This document shows, piece by piece, positions 1-7,446 of a stretch of DNA of 64,000 nucleotides; within the stretch, counting starts at the first letter, position 1; each line of letters starts with the position of its first letter. The notes under the pieces are model-generated. The model saw only the letters and a list, made by a program, of their open reading frames with translations, was not told the origin of the DNA and did no database searches. The translations under genes were made by a program, and so were the position numbers. The stretch comes from Actinoplanes regularis (GTDB lineage Bacteria > Actinomycetota > Actinomycetes > Mycobacteriales > Micromonosporaceae), in contig NZ_FZNR01000027.1 in NCBI RefSeq assembly GCF_900188005.1, positions 52,168 to 116,167 on the forward strand, read 5' to 3'.

Positions 1-686
1 CCGACCTCGTACACCTCATCGATGGTGCGGATCCCCGGGATGAAGTCGCTCTTGGCGCCGACCAGGCCGACCACCTCGACGTCCGGGTTGTGCCGGCGCA
101 GCACCCGGGCCACGCCGGTGGACGAGCCGGCCGTGCCGACGCAGGCGATGAAGTAGTCGGGGGCGCGGCCGTCCAGGTCCTTGACGATCTCCGGCCCGGT
201 GCCGTGCACGTGGGCCTCCACGTTGAGCTCGTTGAAGTACTGGTCGGTGTGCAGGTAGCCGCCACCGGCCCCGGCGAGCTCGCGGTACATCCGGGTGAGC
301 GGGTCGTCGGTGTCGGTCGGGTCCAGGCACTCGGACCGGCCGGGCAGCTCGTCGATCTCCGCGCCGAGCAGCAACAGCAGTTCCTTGATCTCGGGGACCT
401 TCATCCGGTTGGTGACGCTCCTGAACGGCCGGCCGTGCATGCCGGCGAGCAGCGCGAGAGCCTTGGCGGTGTTGCCGCTGGAGAGCTCGACCACGGTGTC
501 GCCGGGCGCCCCTCGCGCCAGCAGCGGGCGGGCCATCTGCCAGGCGGCGCGGTCCTTCACCGAACCGAACGGGTTGAGCAGCTCCAGTTTCGCGTACAGG
601 TCGATGTTCTCGAGGCCGTGCACGGCCGGGTCGAGGCGCACGAGGGGCGTGTCACCGATCGCCTCGGTGATGTCGTCGAGTCTCAC
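1..686 (-). CDS. PLP-dependent cysteine synthase-family enzyme (3' end outside window)
   Basis: This is a fold-type II PLP enzyme of the cysteine synthase / diaminopropionate synthase group. About 228 codons are visible and the C-terminus lies beyond the window edge. The Schiff-base lysine is K44 in NPFGSVKDRAAW, and the phosphate-binding loop is SSGNTAKAL near residue 70. The GTG start at 686 overlaps the stop of the upstream decarboxylase-like gene by four bases (GTGA), so the two are translationally coupled. Pairing with a fold-type III decarboxylase and an MFS exporter resembles the SbnA/SbnH arrangement of carboxylate siderophores and the Y4yA neighbourhood of rhizobia. The substrate cannot be read from sequence, and housekeeping cysteine synthesis is less likely in this context. 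Confidence 0.85.
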   Translation of the reverse strand, partial: MRLDDITEAIGDTPLVRLDPAVHGLENIDLYAKLELLNPFGSVKDRAAWQMARPLLARGAPGDTVVELSSGNTAKALALLAGMHGRPFRSVTNRMKVPEIKELLLLLGAEIDELPGRSECLDPTDTDDPLTRMYRELAGAGGGYLHTDQYFNELNVEAHVHGTGPEIVKDLDGRAPDYFIACVGTAGSSTGVARVLRRHNPDVEVVGLVGAKSDFIPGIRTIDEVYEV

Positions 687-2125
687 GAAACCTCCTGTCG
701 TGGGTGGACAGGCCAGTACTGCTCGTCGAGGCACCATCGGCGGACGCCGCCGGTCCGGTAGACCGCGACCTTGCGGGCGACCGGCTGGTGCAGGGCGCGC
801 GTCGCGCTGAAGTCCATGAAGTAGCCGGCCGTGTTGACGAACGCGAGCAGGTCGCCGGGGCGGGGCACCACCGGCAGGTACACCTTGCGGCGGGTGATCA
901 GATCCGTCTCCAGGCAGAGATTGCCGAGCAGGTAGACCCCGGCGGGACCGGCACGGCGGTCCCCCGCGCGGGGCAGGACCACCGGGTCCATCAGCACGCC
1001 GTGCTCCTCGAGGCTGACGTCGCGGGCGTTGATGTCGAGCTGGACCAGGATCTCGTCGTCCCGGCGCAGGACGGAGACGACCCGCGCCAGGATGAGGCCG
1101 CACTGGTCGAGCAGGGCGCGGCCGGGCTCGACGTCGAGGTCGTACATGTGGTCCAGCAGCAGCTCGCCGAGCGGCCGGCCGCGCTCCGGGGCGGGGGTGC
1201 CGAGCAGCCGGTCCAGGTAGGCGGCCCCGGACACCGGCCGGTATCCCGGGTAGAGCGCGAGGCTGCCGCGCAGGGTGCCCCCCTCGGCGCGCAGGCCGTA
1301 GCCGTGACCGTGCCAGGTCATCGGCGCCCGGCGGCCGAGCACGGCCTGCCCGAGCTCGGTGGTGTACCGATCCCACTCGACGCGGTCGGCCAGGTAGCTG
1401 ACGCCGAAGCCGCCACCGATGTCCAGCGACCGGGGCCGGAGCCCGCGGGTCCGGCACTCGTCCAGGGCGGTCAGGCAGTTCTCCAGGGCGACCGCCTTCT
1501 CCGGCAGCCCGATCGTGTCCAGGTGGTAGGCCACCCCGGTCAGCGCCAGCTGGTCGGCGCGCTTCTCCAGCAGGTCGAGCAGGTCGGGCAGCTCGCCGGT
1601 GGGGGTGCCGAAGCGGCTGCCACGGGTCAGCAGACGCACCCCGGGCGAGGCGAAGCCGGACAGTCGCAGGCTGACCGGGACCCGGGGCAGCCGGTGGCCG
1701 GCCACGATGCCGGCGAGCTCGGCCAACTCGTCGTGGGAGTCGGCGCTGACCGTCGCCCCGGCGCGGGCCGCCAGCCAGAGGAATTCGCGGTTCTTCGGAC
1801 CGGTGGCGACGATTCGGTCCGGGGTGAATCCGGCGCCCAGTGCGTGCTGCAACTCGCCGAGCGAGGCGACGTCGACGCCGGTGTCGCCGGCGGCGAGTTC
1901 GCGTAGCAGAGCGCTGGATCGATTGGCCTTGTGCGCGTAGTAGAGGCGGCCGGACAGGTGATGCCGGCGGTACGTCTCGCGGAAGGCGGTGACGTTTTTC
2001 GTGACCTGTTGCGGCAGGACCAGGGCGAGTGGCGAGCCCAGGGCGTCGAGCAGTTGGGCCAGAAAGTCACGGTCGTCGAGGAGGGACTGGATGATCGGAT
2101 CGATTCTCGGCGTCAGATTGAGCAT
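683..2125 (-). CDS. fold-type III PLP enzyme (diaminopimelate/ornithine decarboxylase-like, Y4yA-like)
   Basis: A 480-residue alanine-racemase-fold decarboxylase homologue. The PLP lysine is K66 in YYAHKANRSS. Further signatures are LDIGGGFGVSY in the barrel and VEPGRALLDQCG, which binds the cofactor phosphate. It is longer than LysA (about 420-460), which fits the Y4yA type. The ATG at 2125 was chosen over an upstream in-frame start because GGGAG lies seven bases before it. It is the first gene of an operon with the cysteine-synthase-like gene. Established knowledge: this fold decarboxylates D- or L-amino acids or amino-acid conjugates. Inference: it acts after its neighbour in making a small amino-acid-derived metabolite. 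Confidence 0.82.
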   Translation of the reverse strand: MLNLTPRIDPIIQSLLDDRDFLAQLLDALGSPLALVLPQQVTKNVTAFRETYRRHHLSGRLYYAHKANRSSALLRELAAGDTGVDVASLGELQHALGAGFTPDRIVATGPKNREFLWLAARAGATVSADSHDELAELAGIVAGHRLPRVPVSLRLSGFASPGVRLLTRGSRFGTPTGELPDLLDLLEKRADQLALTGVAYHLDTIGLPEKAVALENCLTALDECRTRGLRPRSLDIGGGFGVSYLADRVEWDRYTTELGQAVLGRRAPMTWHGHGYGLRAEGGTLRGSLALYPGYRPVSGAAYLDRLLGTPAPERGRPLGELLLDHMYDLDVEPGRALLDQCGLILARVVSVLRRDDEILVQLDINARDVSLEEHGVLMDPVVLPRAGDRRAGPAGVYLLGNLCLETDLITRRKVYLPVVPRPGDLLAFVNTAGYFMDFSATRALHQPVARKVAVYRTGGVRRWCLDEQYWPVHPRQEVS

Positions 2126-2207
2126 CTGCGTCTCCCGATTTCTCCGGCGTATTTTCAACGTAACTGACAACGGGTTTCATCGCCAGGGCCGAGAACGGGG
2201 GAAAATC

Positions 2208-2255
2208 ATGTCAATGGTTCTGTCCGAGATTCGGCAAGGGCAATTGTTTATATGA
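2208..2255 (+). CDS. possible 15-codon leader peptide ORF
   Basis: A short ORF starts with ATG ten bases after a GGGGG ribosome-site-like run and encodes MSMVLSEIRQGQLFI. It lies in the divergent gap upstream of the MFS gene on the same strand. No family is recognised. It could be a leader peptide or a chance ORF, and no attenuator hairpin was found after it. Confidence 0.2.
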   Translation: MSMVLSEIRQGQLFI

Positions 2256-2305
2256 GCTTCCTCGAATTCATTCATTTCCCTCCGCTCCGCGCCAACTTGC
2301 AAACC

Positions 2306-2317
2306 GTACGTACGTAC
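2306..2317. promoter_or_regulatory. palindrome GTACGTACGTAC upstream of MFS gene
   Basis: A perfect 12-base self-complementary sequence just before the MFS start. It may be an operator. It may also be part of the promoter, since only 14 bases separate it from the ATG at 2332 and the transcript could be nearly leaderless. Confidence 0.35.
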
Positions 2318-2331
2318 TGTTGGATGGGGGC

Positions 2332-3528
2332 ATGCGCGTGCTCCTCCTCGCCACCCTGGTCAACGCGTTCGGCAACGGCGCCTACCTGACCACCAGCGTG
2401 CTGTTCCTGACCACGGTCGCCGGCCTCAGCCCCGCGATGATCGCCATCGGACTCAGCGCCGGAGCCGTCGCCGGAGTGCTGGCGATGACGCCGCTCGGCT
2501 ACGTCGCCGACCGCTACGGGCCGAAGCGGCTGTCGCTACTGTCCATGATCGTGCTCGCCGGGGCGTACACCGCGCTGCTCGCGGTGCACTCGATCCTCCC
2601 GTTCGCCCTGCTCTCCTGCGTCATCGCGGTCGCCACCGCACTCGTCAAGGGCGCCAACGGAGCCCTCGCCGCCGGGGCGGTGCCGGCCGCCGACCGGTTG
2701 CGGGTGCGGGCGAAGCTGCGCAGCATGATCAACGCGGGGATGGGTCTCGGCACGCTCGCCGGCAGCCTTCCCCTGCTGATCAAAACCGATTCCGGGTACG
2801 TCGTCATCCTGCTCGTCAACGCCGCGAGCTTCCTCGTCGCGGCCGCCCTGCTGACCCGCGCCCCGGCCGTCCCGCCACAGGTCACGCCCGCCGGCGGGCC
2901 GCGCCTGGTCGCCCTGCGCGACCGGCCCTTCCTGGCCTTCGCGGCGCTGGACGGCCTGCTCTCCAGCACGTACAACGACCTGCTCGGCATCGGCCTGCCA
3001 CTATGGCTGGCCACCGGTGCGCACGCGCCGCTCTGGCTGATCTCGGTAGCCTTGGTGATCAACACGGTCGGCTGTGTACTGCTGCAGGTCCGCATGTCCC
3101 GGGGCGTGCACGGGCTGGCCGCGGCACGCCGCTCGGCACTGCGCGGCGCGGTCGTGGTCGCGCTCGCCTGCGCGGTGTTCGCGGCCACCGCGGGCCGGTC
3201 GCCGTGGGCCGCCGGAACACTGATCGGCGTGGCCGCGGTCGTTCACGTCCTGGGCGAGGTGTGGCTGTCGACCGGGAGCTGGGGGATCGTGTTCGAACTC
3301 GCGCCGACCTGGGCGCAGGGGCAGTACCAGGGGACGTACTTCGCGGGCCGTGGCATCGGCGACATGATCGCGCCGCCGCTGGTCACGGCTTGCGTGCTGG
3401 GTCTGCACTCCGGTGGCTGGCTGCTGCTCGGGGCGCTTTTCGTACTCGGTGGGTTGCTCTACATTCCGGTCACCCGCTGGGCCGCCGCCACCCGTCCCGC
3501 TGCCCGCCCCGAGCCTGTTCGCGTCTGA
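2332..3528 (+). CDS. MFS transporter (probable exporter)
   Basis: A roughly 398-residue polytopic membrane protein of the major facilitator superfamily with about 12 hydrophobic segments. The loop 2-3 signature appears as GYVADRYGPKR after the second helix. It is transcribed divergently from the two PLP-enzyme genes, the usual position for the efflux pump of a small-molecule pathway. The start is uncertain. The ATG at 2332 follows a G-rich stretch at short distance, and an in-frame TTG at 2320 would add four residues. Function as an exporter of the product made by the PLP pair is inference. Confidence 0.8.
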   Translation: MRVLLLATLVNAFGNGAYLTTSVLFLTTVAGLSPAMIAIGLSAGAVAGVLAMTPLGYVADRYGPKRLSLLSMIVLAGAYTALLAVHSILPFALLSCVIAVATALVKGANGALAAGAVPAADRLRVRAKLRSMINAGMGLGTLAGSLPLLIKTDSGYVVILLVNAASFLVAAALLTRAPAVPPQVTPAGGPRLVALRDRPFLAFAALDGLLSSTYNDLLGIGLPLWLATGAHAPLWLISVALVINTVGCVLLQVRMSRGVHGLAAARRSALRGAVVVALACAVFAATAGRSPWAAGTLIGVAAVVHVLGEVWLSTGSWGIVFELAPTWAQGQYQGTYFAGRGIGDMIAPPLVTACVLGLHSGGWLLLGALFVLGGLLYIPVTRWAAATRPAARPEPVRV

Positions 3529-3576
3529 TCAGCCCGCGGCCCGACCGGCCTCCACAGTGCCGTCAACGCCCTCGAC

Positions 3577-3712
3577 ACCACCACCCGAACCAGCTGGCCC
3601 ACACAGGCCGTATCGAAACCGCCGGTACCCCCCAACCAGCTGTGGCCCACACGGGGCATCAGAGCCGCCGGCACCACCACCCAAACCAGCCGGACCACAC
3701 GGTCTCAGCAAA
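3577..3712. repeat. degenerate ~48-bp tandem repeat (about 2.7 units)
   Basis: Units starting near 3577, 3625 and 3673 share a core resembling ACCACCACCC-AACCAGC-GGCCCACAC. They are imperfect copies with scattered substitutions. No gene covers them. Confidence 0.6.
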
Positions 3713-3719
3713 CATGCCC

Positions 3720-3930
3720 ATCCCCGAACCGCAGGCGGCAGCCGAGAGAGGGACCGAAGGCAGCCTGTGGCTGGCAAGCATCGGCGCCCACCCCCAAACC
3801 GCAAGCGGCGGCCGGGACAGCGACCGAAGCGAACGATGGCTGGCGAGCACCAGCGCCCACCCGCAAACAGCAGGCAGCGGCCGGGACGGTGACCAGGAGC
3901 AGACAATGGCTGGTCAGCATCAGCAGCGGC
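3720..3930. repeat. degenerate ~69-bp tandem repeat (about 3 units)
   Basis: The phrase TGGCTGGCAAGCA begins at 3768 and recurs, with changes, at 3837 and 3907, giving periods of 69 and 70 bases. The intervening CACCC-AAACCGCAAGCGGC-GGCCGGGACAG segments also match. A partial earlier unit precedes the first. The region is non-coding as far as can be seen. Confidence 0.6.
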
Positions 3931-4003
3931 GCTGCGGGTGCGACGCATGAGAACCTACGCAACGTGGCGTTGCTGCCAGTCGGGCCGGCTCGCGTGGTGC
4001 CAT

Positions 4004-4228
4004 CGGGATAGCGTTCATCACTACTGGGGCCGGCTCGGTCGCGGTCGCTCCGGGATGTGGAGGCGGTGCCGGATCAGTGGCCGGTGCACTCCAGGGACCA
4101 GTCGTCGGCGCCGCGCGGGACAGCGTTCATCACCACCGGGACCGGCTCGGTCGCGGTCGCTCCGGGGCGTGGAGGCGGTGCCGGATCAGTGGCCGGTGCA
4201 CTCCAGGGACCAGTCGTCGGCACCGCGG
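4004..4228. repeat. 112-bp tandem duplication covering the pectinesterase 3' end
   Basis: GCGTTCATCA occurs at 4011 and 4123, and GGATCAGTGGCCGGTGCACT at 4071 and 4183, both offsets being exactly 112. The two copies differ at roughly seven positions. On the minus strand both copies encode the C-terminal peptide GADDWSLECTGH followed by a stop. The gene proper uses the copy at 4186-4228, and the other copy now lies in its 3' untranslated region. Confidence 0.85.
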
Positions 4229-5241
4229 AGGAAGTCGGCGATCTCGGTCGTGGCGGCTTCGTCGCGGGTGAGTTGGGGACGGTCCGGGGTGACGAGCGCA
4301 CCGGGCCCGAAGTTGCGGTGTTCGGCGAGGCGGGCCTCGGCCCAGGGCCAGGTGCCGAAGTCACTCCAGGCCGTGGCGCCGATGTGCGCGCCGATCCAGG
4401 ACTCGCGGATGATCGTCTGGCCGACGGCGTTCGGATCGTTGCTCGGGTGCCAGGGCCGGCCCAGGTACACCGTCGCGGCGGGGGCGTCGGAGGTGAGGCG
4501 GCAACGGCTGAAGAGCAGGCCGTGCGGGTTGCCGAGGTCGGTGCTGGGTGCGGTGACGTAGCCGTTGGGGCTGGTGCCGCGGTCGAGGGAGTGGACGCGG
4601 CACCGGTCGAGGACCGCCGTGGCCCGGCCGAAGATGAAGTCGACGTCGCCCTCGACGTAGCAGTCGCGCAGGTACGCGCGGGCGATGACGCCGGCCGCGG
4701 TGCTGTTGAGGTAGAGGGTGTCCTGGTTCGCGAGGAACCGGACGCGGTCGAAGACCAGCCGGTCGGCGCGGGTCAGCACGGCGACCGCCTGCCGGTTGGC
4801 GATCTCCGGGTGGGCGGCCTCGTCGAAGAGGTTGGCGAAGGTCAGGTTCGTCGCCCGGAAGTCGGCGCCGTTGAGCGTGACCGAGGCGCTGCCGGAGGTG
4901 CCCCACGGGGTGCCGTCGGGCTTGAGGGTGCCGTTGGCGCGGTCGTCGGCGATCACGACGTCGGCCGGGGCGCGGCCGAGGCCGCGCAGTTCGAGGAAGG
5001 TCTTTCCGGCGGGGACGATGACCTGGCCGAGGTAGGTGCCGGGACGAACCCCGATGACGTACGGGGTGGTGGCACCGGACGGCGCGGCGTCGATCGCGGC
5101 CTGGATGGTGGTGAAGTCGCCGGCCCCCTCCGCGGCGACGATCAGGTCGAGCTTCGGGTGCGCCGCGGCCGGGCCGGACCAGGCGACCGTCGCTCCGGCG
5201 CCGAGGGCTGCGGTGAATTCGAGGAAGGTACGCCGGCGCAT
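4186..5241 (-). CDS. secreted pectinesterase (CE8), Tat signal
   Basis: This enzyme demethylates pectin and has 351 residues. The N-terminus MRRRTFLEFTAALG is a twin-arginine-type signal followed by a hydrophobic stretch ending near AAAH. Carbohydrate esterase family 8 motifs are all present: QAVAV near 151, NQDTLY with catalytic D174, VDFIFG with catalytic D201, and YLGRPWH with the catalytic arginine. The ATG at 5241 was chosen because GGAGG lies seven bases upstream; longer frames have no such site. The last 14 codons lie inside a 112-bp tandem duplication. It is divergent from the GH12 gene, with about 240 bp of shared control region. Confidence 0.92.
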   Translation of the reverse strand: MRRRTFLEFTAALGAGATVAWSGPAAAHPKLDLIVAAEGAGDFTTIQAAIDAAPSGATTPYVIGVRPGTYLGQVIVPAGKTFLELRGLGRAPADVVIADDRANGTLKPDGTPWGTSGSASVTLNGADFRATNLTFANLFDEAAHPEIANRQAVAVLTRADRLVFDRVRFLANQDTLYLNSTAAGVIARAYLRDCYVEGDVDFIFGRATAVLDRCRVHSLDRGTSPNGYVTAPSTDLGNPHGLLFSRCRLTSDAPAATVYLGRPWHPSNDPNAVGQTIIRESWIGAHIGATAWSDFGTWPWAEARLAEHRNFGPGALVTPDRPQLTRDEAATTEIADFLRGADDWSLECTGH

Positions 5242-5423
5242 CAGAGCCTCCTGGCCTAGCAGGGGGAAAGGGCTTTCCTCCGGGCACCGTAGACGCACCG
5301 ATCCAGGCTCGTCAATCCTCCGCTCGGTAACACGCCGGCAATCGATGTGTTGCGCATGACGGACCGGGCCCCTAGTTTGAGGGGCGGATAAAATCGAACA
5401 GCGCCGATGACTCATCCCCCACT

Positions 5424-5439
5424 GTCGAAGCGCTTCGAC
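5424..5439. promoter_or_regulatory. LacI-family-type operator GTCGAAGCGCTTCGAC
   Basis: A perfect 16-base palindrome with the central CG typical of LacI/CebR-type operators, 41 bases before the GH12 start. It lies between that gene and the divergent pectinesterase, so one repressor could govern both. Confidence 0.65.
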
Positions 5440-5480
5440 GAGTCGAGCACCGGCGCTGCCGTCCCCCAAGGAGGCGCTCC

Positions 5481-6170
5481 ATGCGCAAACTACGGATCAT
5501 GCTGCCCCTGTGGCTCGCCGCCGCACTGCTGCTCGTCGCACCCCAGGCCGCGCACGCCGCGGTCTGGGGATCGTCCGACCAGTGGGCGACCTGGACGAAC
5601 GGCGGCTACACGCTCTACAACAACATCTGGGGCAGCGGCGCGGGCCCCCAGAGCATCTGGGCGAACTCTTACAGCAACTGGGGCGTCTGGGCCAACCACC
5701 CGAACACCGGCGGGGTGAAGTCGTACCCGAACGCCAGCAAGAGCGTGAACAAGAAGCTCAGCGCACTGGGCAGCGCCACCAGCAGCTTCAACGTGACCGT
5801 GCCGGGCAGCGGGGCGTACACCACGGCGTACGACATCTGGGCGAACAACAACGCGTACGAGATCATGCTGTGGATGAACAAGCAGGGCGCGGTCGGCCCG
5901 CTCGGCTCCCTGCAGACCACCGCGACGGTGGGCGGCCACACCTGGAGCGTCTACCGCGGATCGAACGGCGCGAACGCGGTGTTCTCGTTCGTCCGCAGCG
6001 GTAACACCAGCTCCGGCACGGTCGACATCAAGGCGATCATGAGCTGGATCAAGAATCGGGGCTGGTTCGGCGACGTCACGCTGGGCAACATCCAGTTCGG
6101 GTACGAGATCACGTCCTCCAGTGGCGGCCTGAACTTCATCACCAACAGTTACTCCGCCTCGGCGAGCTGA
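5481..6170 (+). CDS. secreted GH12 endoglucanase/xyloglucanase
   Basis: A 229-residue secreted glycoside hydrolase of family 12, which cleaves beta-1,4-glucans. The signal peptide runs to about AHA-AV (residues 1-27). The mature protein is a single beta-jelly-roll domain with no carbohydrate-binding module. The nucleophile is E127 in YEIMLWMN and the acid/base is E209 in IQFGYEIT. An AAGGAGG ribosome site precedes the ATG. A LacI-type palindrome upstream suggests induction by a glucan-derived oligosaccharide. Confidence 0.88.
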   Translation: MRKLRIMLPLWLAAALLLVAPQAAHAAVWGSSDQWATWTNGGYTLYNNIWGSGAGPQSIWANSYSNWGVWANHPNTGGVKSYPNASKSVNKKLSALGSATSSFNVTVPGSGAYTTAYDIWANNNAYEIMLWMNKQGAVGPLGSLQTTATVGGHTWSVYRGSNGANAVFSFVRSGNTSSGTVDIKAIMSWIKNRGWFGDVTLGNIQFGYEITSSSGGLNFITNSYSASAS

Positions 6171-6234
6171 CCGCCTCCCGTCTCGGCCCGCTCTCAGGAC
6201 ACCTCCCGGGAGCCAGCGCCAGACGCTGTACGTT

Positions 6235-7446
6235 TTGTCCCGTTTACGCCACTATGTCCGGGTGACGCTTGAGGCTGTTTTCGGCACTGAGGACTACTCC
6301 CGCGACCCCGGCGGGCACTTACGCGAAACGTGCGAGGGACCGGTGGACCGGGTGGCCGTTCCCGGTCTCCCGCCCGTCTACCTGGTGACCGGCTACCAGC
6401 AGGCCCGGGAGGTGTTCAACGACTCCCGGCTCTGCAAGGACCGGTCCCGGGTGCCCACCGCCCACGACCCGGGGCCGGAGATGATCTGGGTCGCCGGGCG
6501 GCAGCTGCTGAGCACCGACGGCAATGACCACGCCCGGTTGCGCCGGCTGCTCACCGGCTGGTGGTCGCGGGCCGCCTCGGCGCGCTGGCCGGAGATCATC
6601 GAACGGCACACCGGCGACCTGCTCGCCGACCTGGCCTCCGGCCCGGCCGAGACCGACCTGGTCACCGGCTTCGCCCGGCCGCTGCCGATGCGGATCCTGG
6701 CTGACGTCGTGGGAATCCCACAGGCCGAGGCGGGCCGGCTCCAGGAACTGGTGCACGTGTTCACCAGCAACGGTGTGCCCGAGAGTCCACAGGTGCAGTC
6801 CGCTCACGGCGACCTGGTGGCGATCTGGTTCCGGCTGGCCAAGGAGCACGCGGGTGAGGACACCCTGCTCGGCGTGCTCGGCAAGGCCCGGCAGGACCGG
6901 GAGATCTCCCTGACGGAGCTGACCTCCCTGCTGGACATGCTGCTGGTGGCCGGCGCCCACTCGATGTCGATGTTCTTCCCACGGGTCGTCCTGCGGCTGG
7001 CCGACGCGCCGGAGCTGGTGGCGACGCTGACCGGTGACGACGAGTCGGCGCAGGAGGCGCTGGTCGAGGAGTTGATCCGGCTCTGCCCGCCGTTCCCGCT
7101 CGCCACCCACCGGTACACGACCGAGGACGTGGACCTGTGGGGCACGCCGGTGCCGGCCGGTTCGCTGGTGATGCCGGCGGTCGCCGCCGCGAACCGGGAT
7201 CCACAGGTCCATCCGGCTCCCGACCAGGCGTGTCCGGGGCGGCCGGGCGCCCGGACCCGGCACCTGTCGTTCGGCCACGGCGCGCACTACTGCCTGGGAG
7301 CGACGCTCGCCCGGCAGCAGGCGAGGATCGCGCTGGTCCGCCTCTACCAGCGCTTTCCTCACCTGACTGCGACCGGCGAGCCGGTCTGGCGGAACCTCAT
7401 GGTGCCGGAGCCGGCGTGTCTGCCCGTACGGCTCAGGCGGGGCTGA
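6235..7446 (+). CDS. cytochrome P450
   Basis: A soluble bacterial P450 of 403 residues. The heme-binding loop is FGHGAHYCLG with the axial cysteine near residue 352, and the K-helix ExxR is ELIR. The I-helix reads VAGAHSMSMFF, so the usual acid-Thr pair (AGxD/ETT) used in oxygen activation is missing. This suggests an unusual substrate-assisted or peroxide-type mechanism, or loss of activity. The TTG start at 6235 is the longest; a GTG at 6262 is possible. It converges on the ketosynthase gene, overlapping it by 14 bases at the 3' end, so it is not in that operon but may belong to the same pathway. Confidence 0.85.
   Translation: MSRLRHYVRVTLEAVFGTEDYSRDPGGHLRETCEGPVDRVAVPGLPPVYLVTGYQQAREVFNDSRLCKDRSRVPTAHDPGPEMIWVAGRQLLSTDGNDHARLRRLLTGWWSRAASARWPEIIERHTGDLLADLASGPAETDLVTGFARPLPMRILADVVGIPQAEAGRLQELVHVFTSNGVPESPQVQSAHGDLVAIWFRLAKEHAGEDTLLGVLGKARQDREISLTELTSLLDMLLVAGAHSMSMFFPRVVLRLADAPELVATLTGDDESAQEALVEELIRLCPPFPLATHRYTTEDVDLWGTPVPAGSLVMPAVAAANRDPQVHPAPDQACPGRPGARTRHLSFGHGAHYCLGATLARQQARIALVRLYQRFPHLTATGEPVWRNLMVPEPACLPVRLRRG

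Larger units (their letters stand above)
3529..4185. other. gene-free 657-bp stretch made mostly of repeats
   Basis: Between the MFS gene and the pectinesterase no ORF has codon usage or homology suggesting a protein. The stretch holds the ~48-bp and ~69-bp degenerate repeats and the first copy of a 112-bp duplication. Confidence 0.6.

Noticed and set aside
704..1906. 400-codon plus-strand ORF opposite the decarboxylase gene
   Set aside because: It is a high-GC mirror frame of a gene with clear PLP-enzyme motifs, and its translation is compositionally biased.
3577..3930. Possible CRISPR array
   Set aside because: The repeats are degenerate and contiguous without unique spacers, and no cas genes are present.
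3003..3950. 315-codon ORF overlapping the MFS gene and repeats
   Set aside because: It is an alternative frame of the transporter running into repeats, with Arg/Pro/His-rich, non-protein-like translation.
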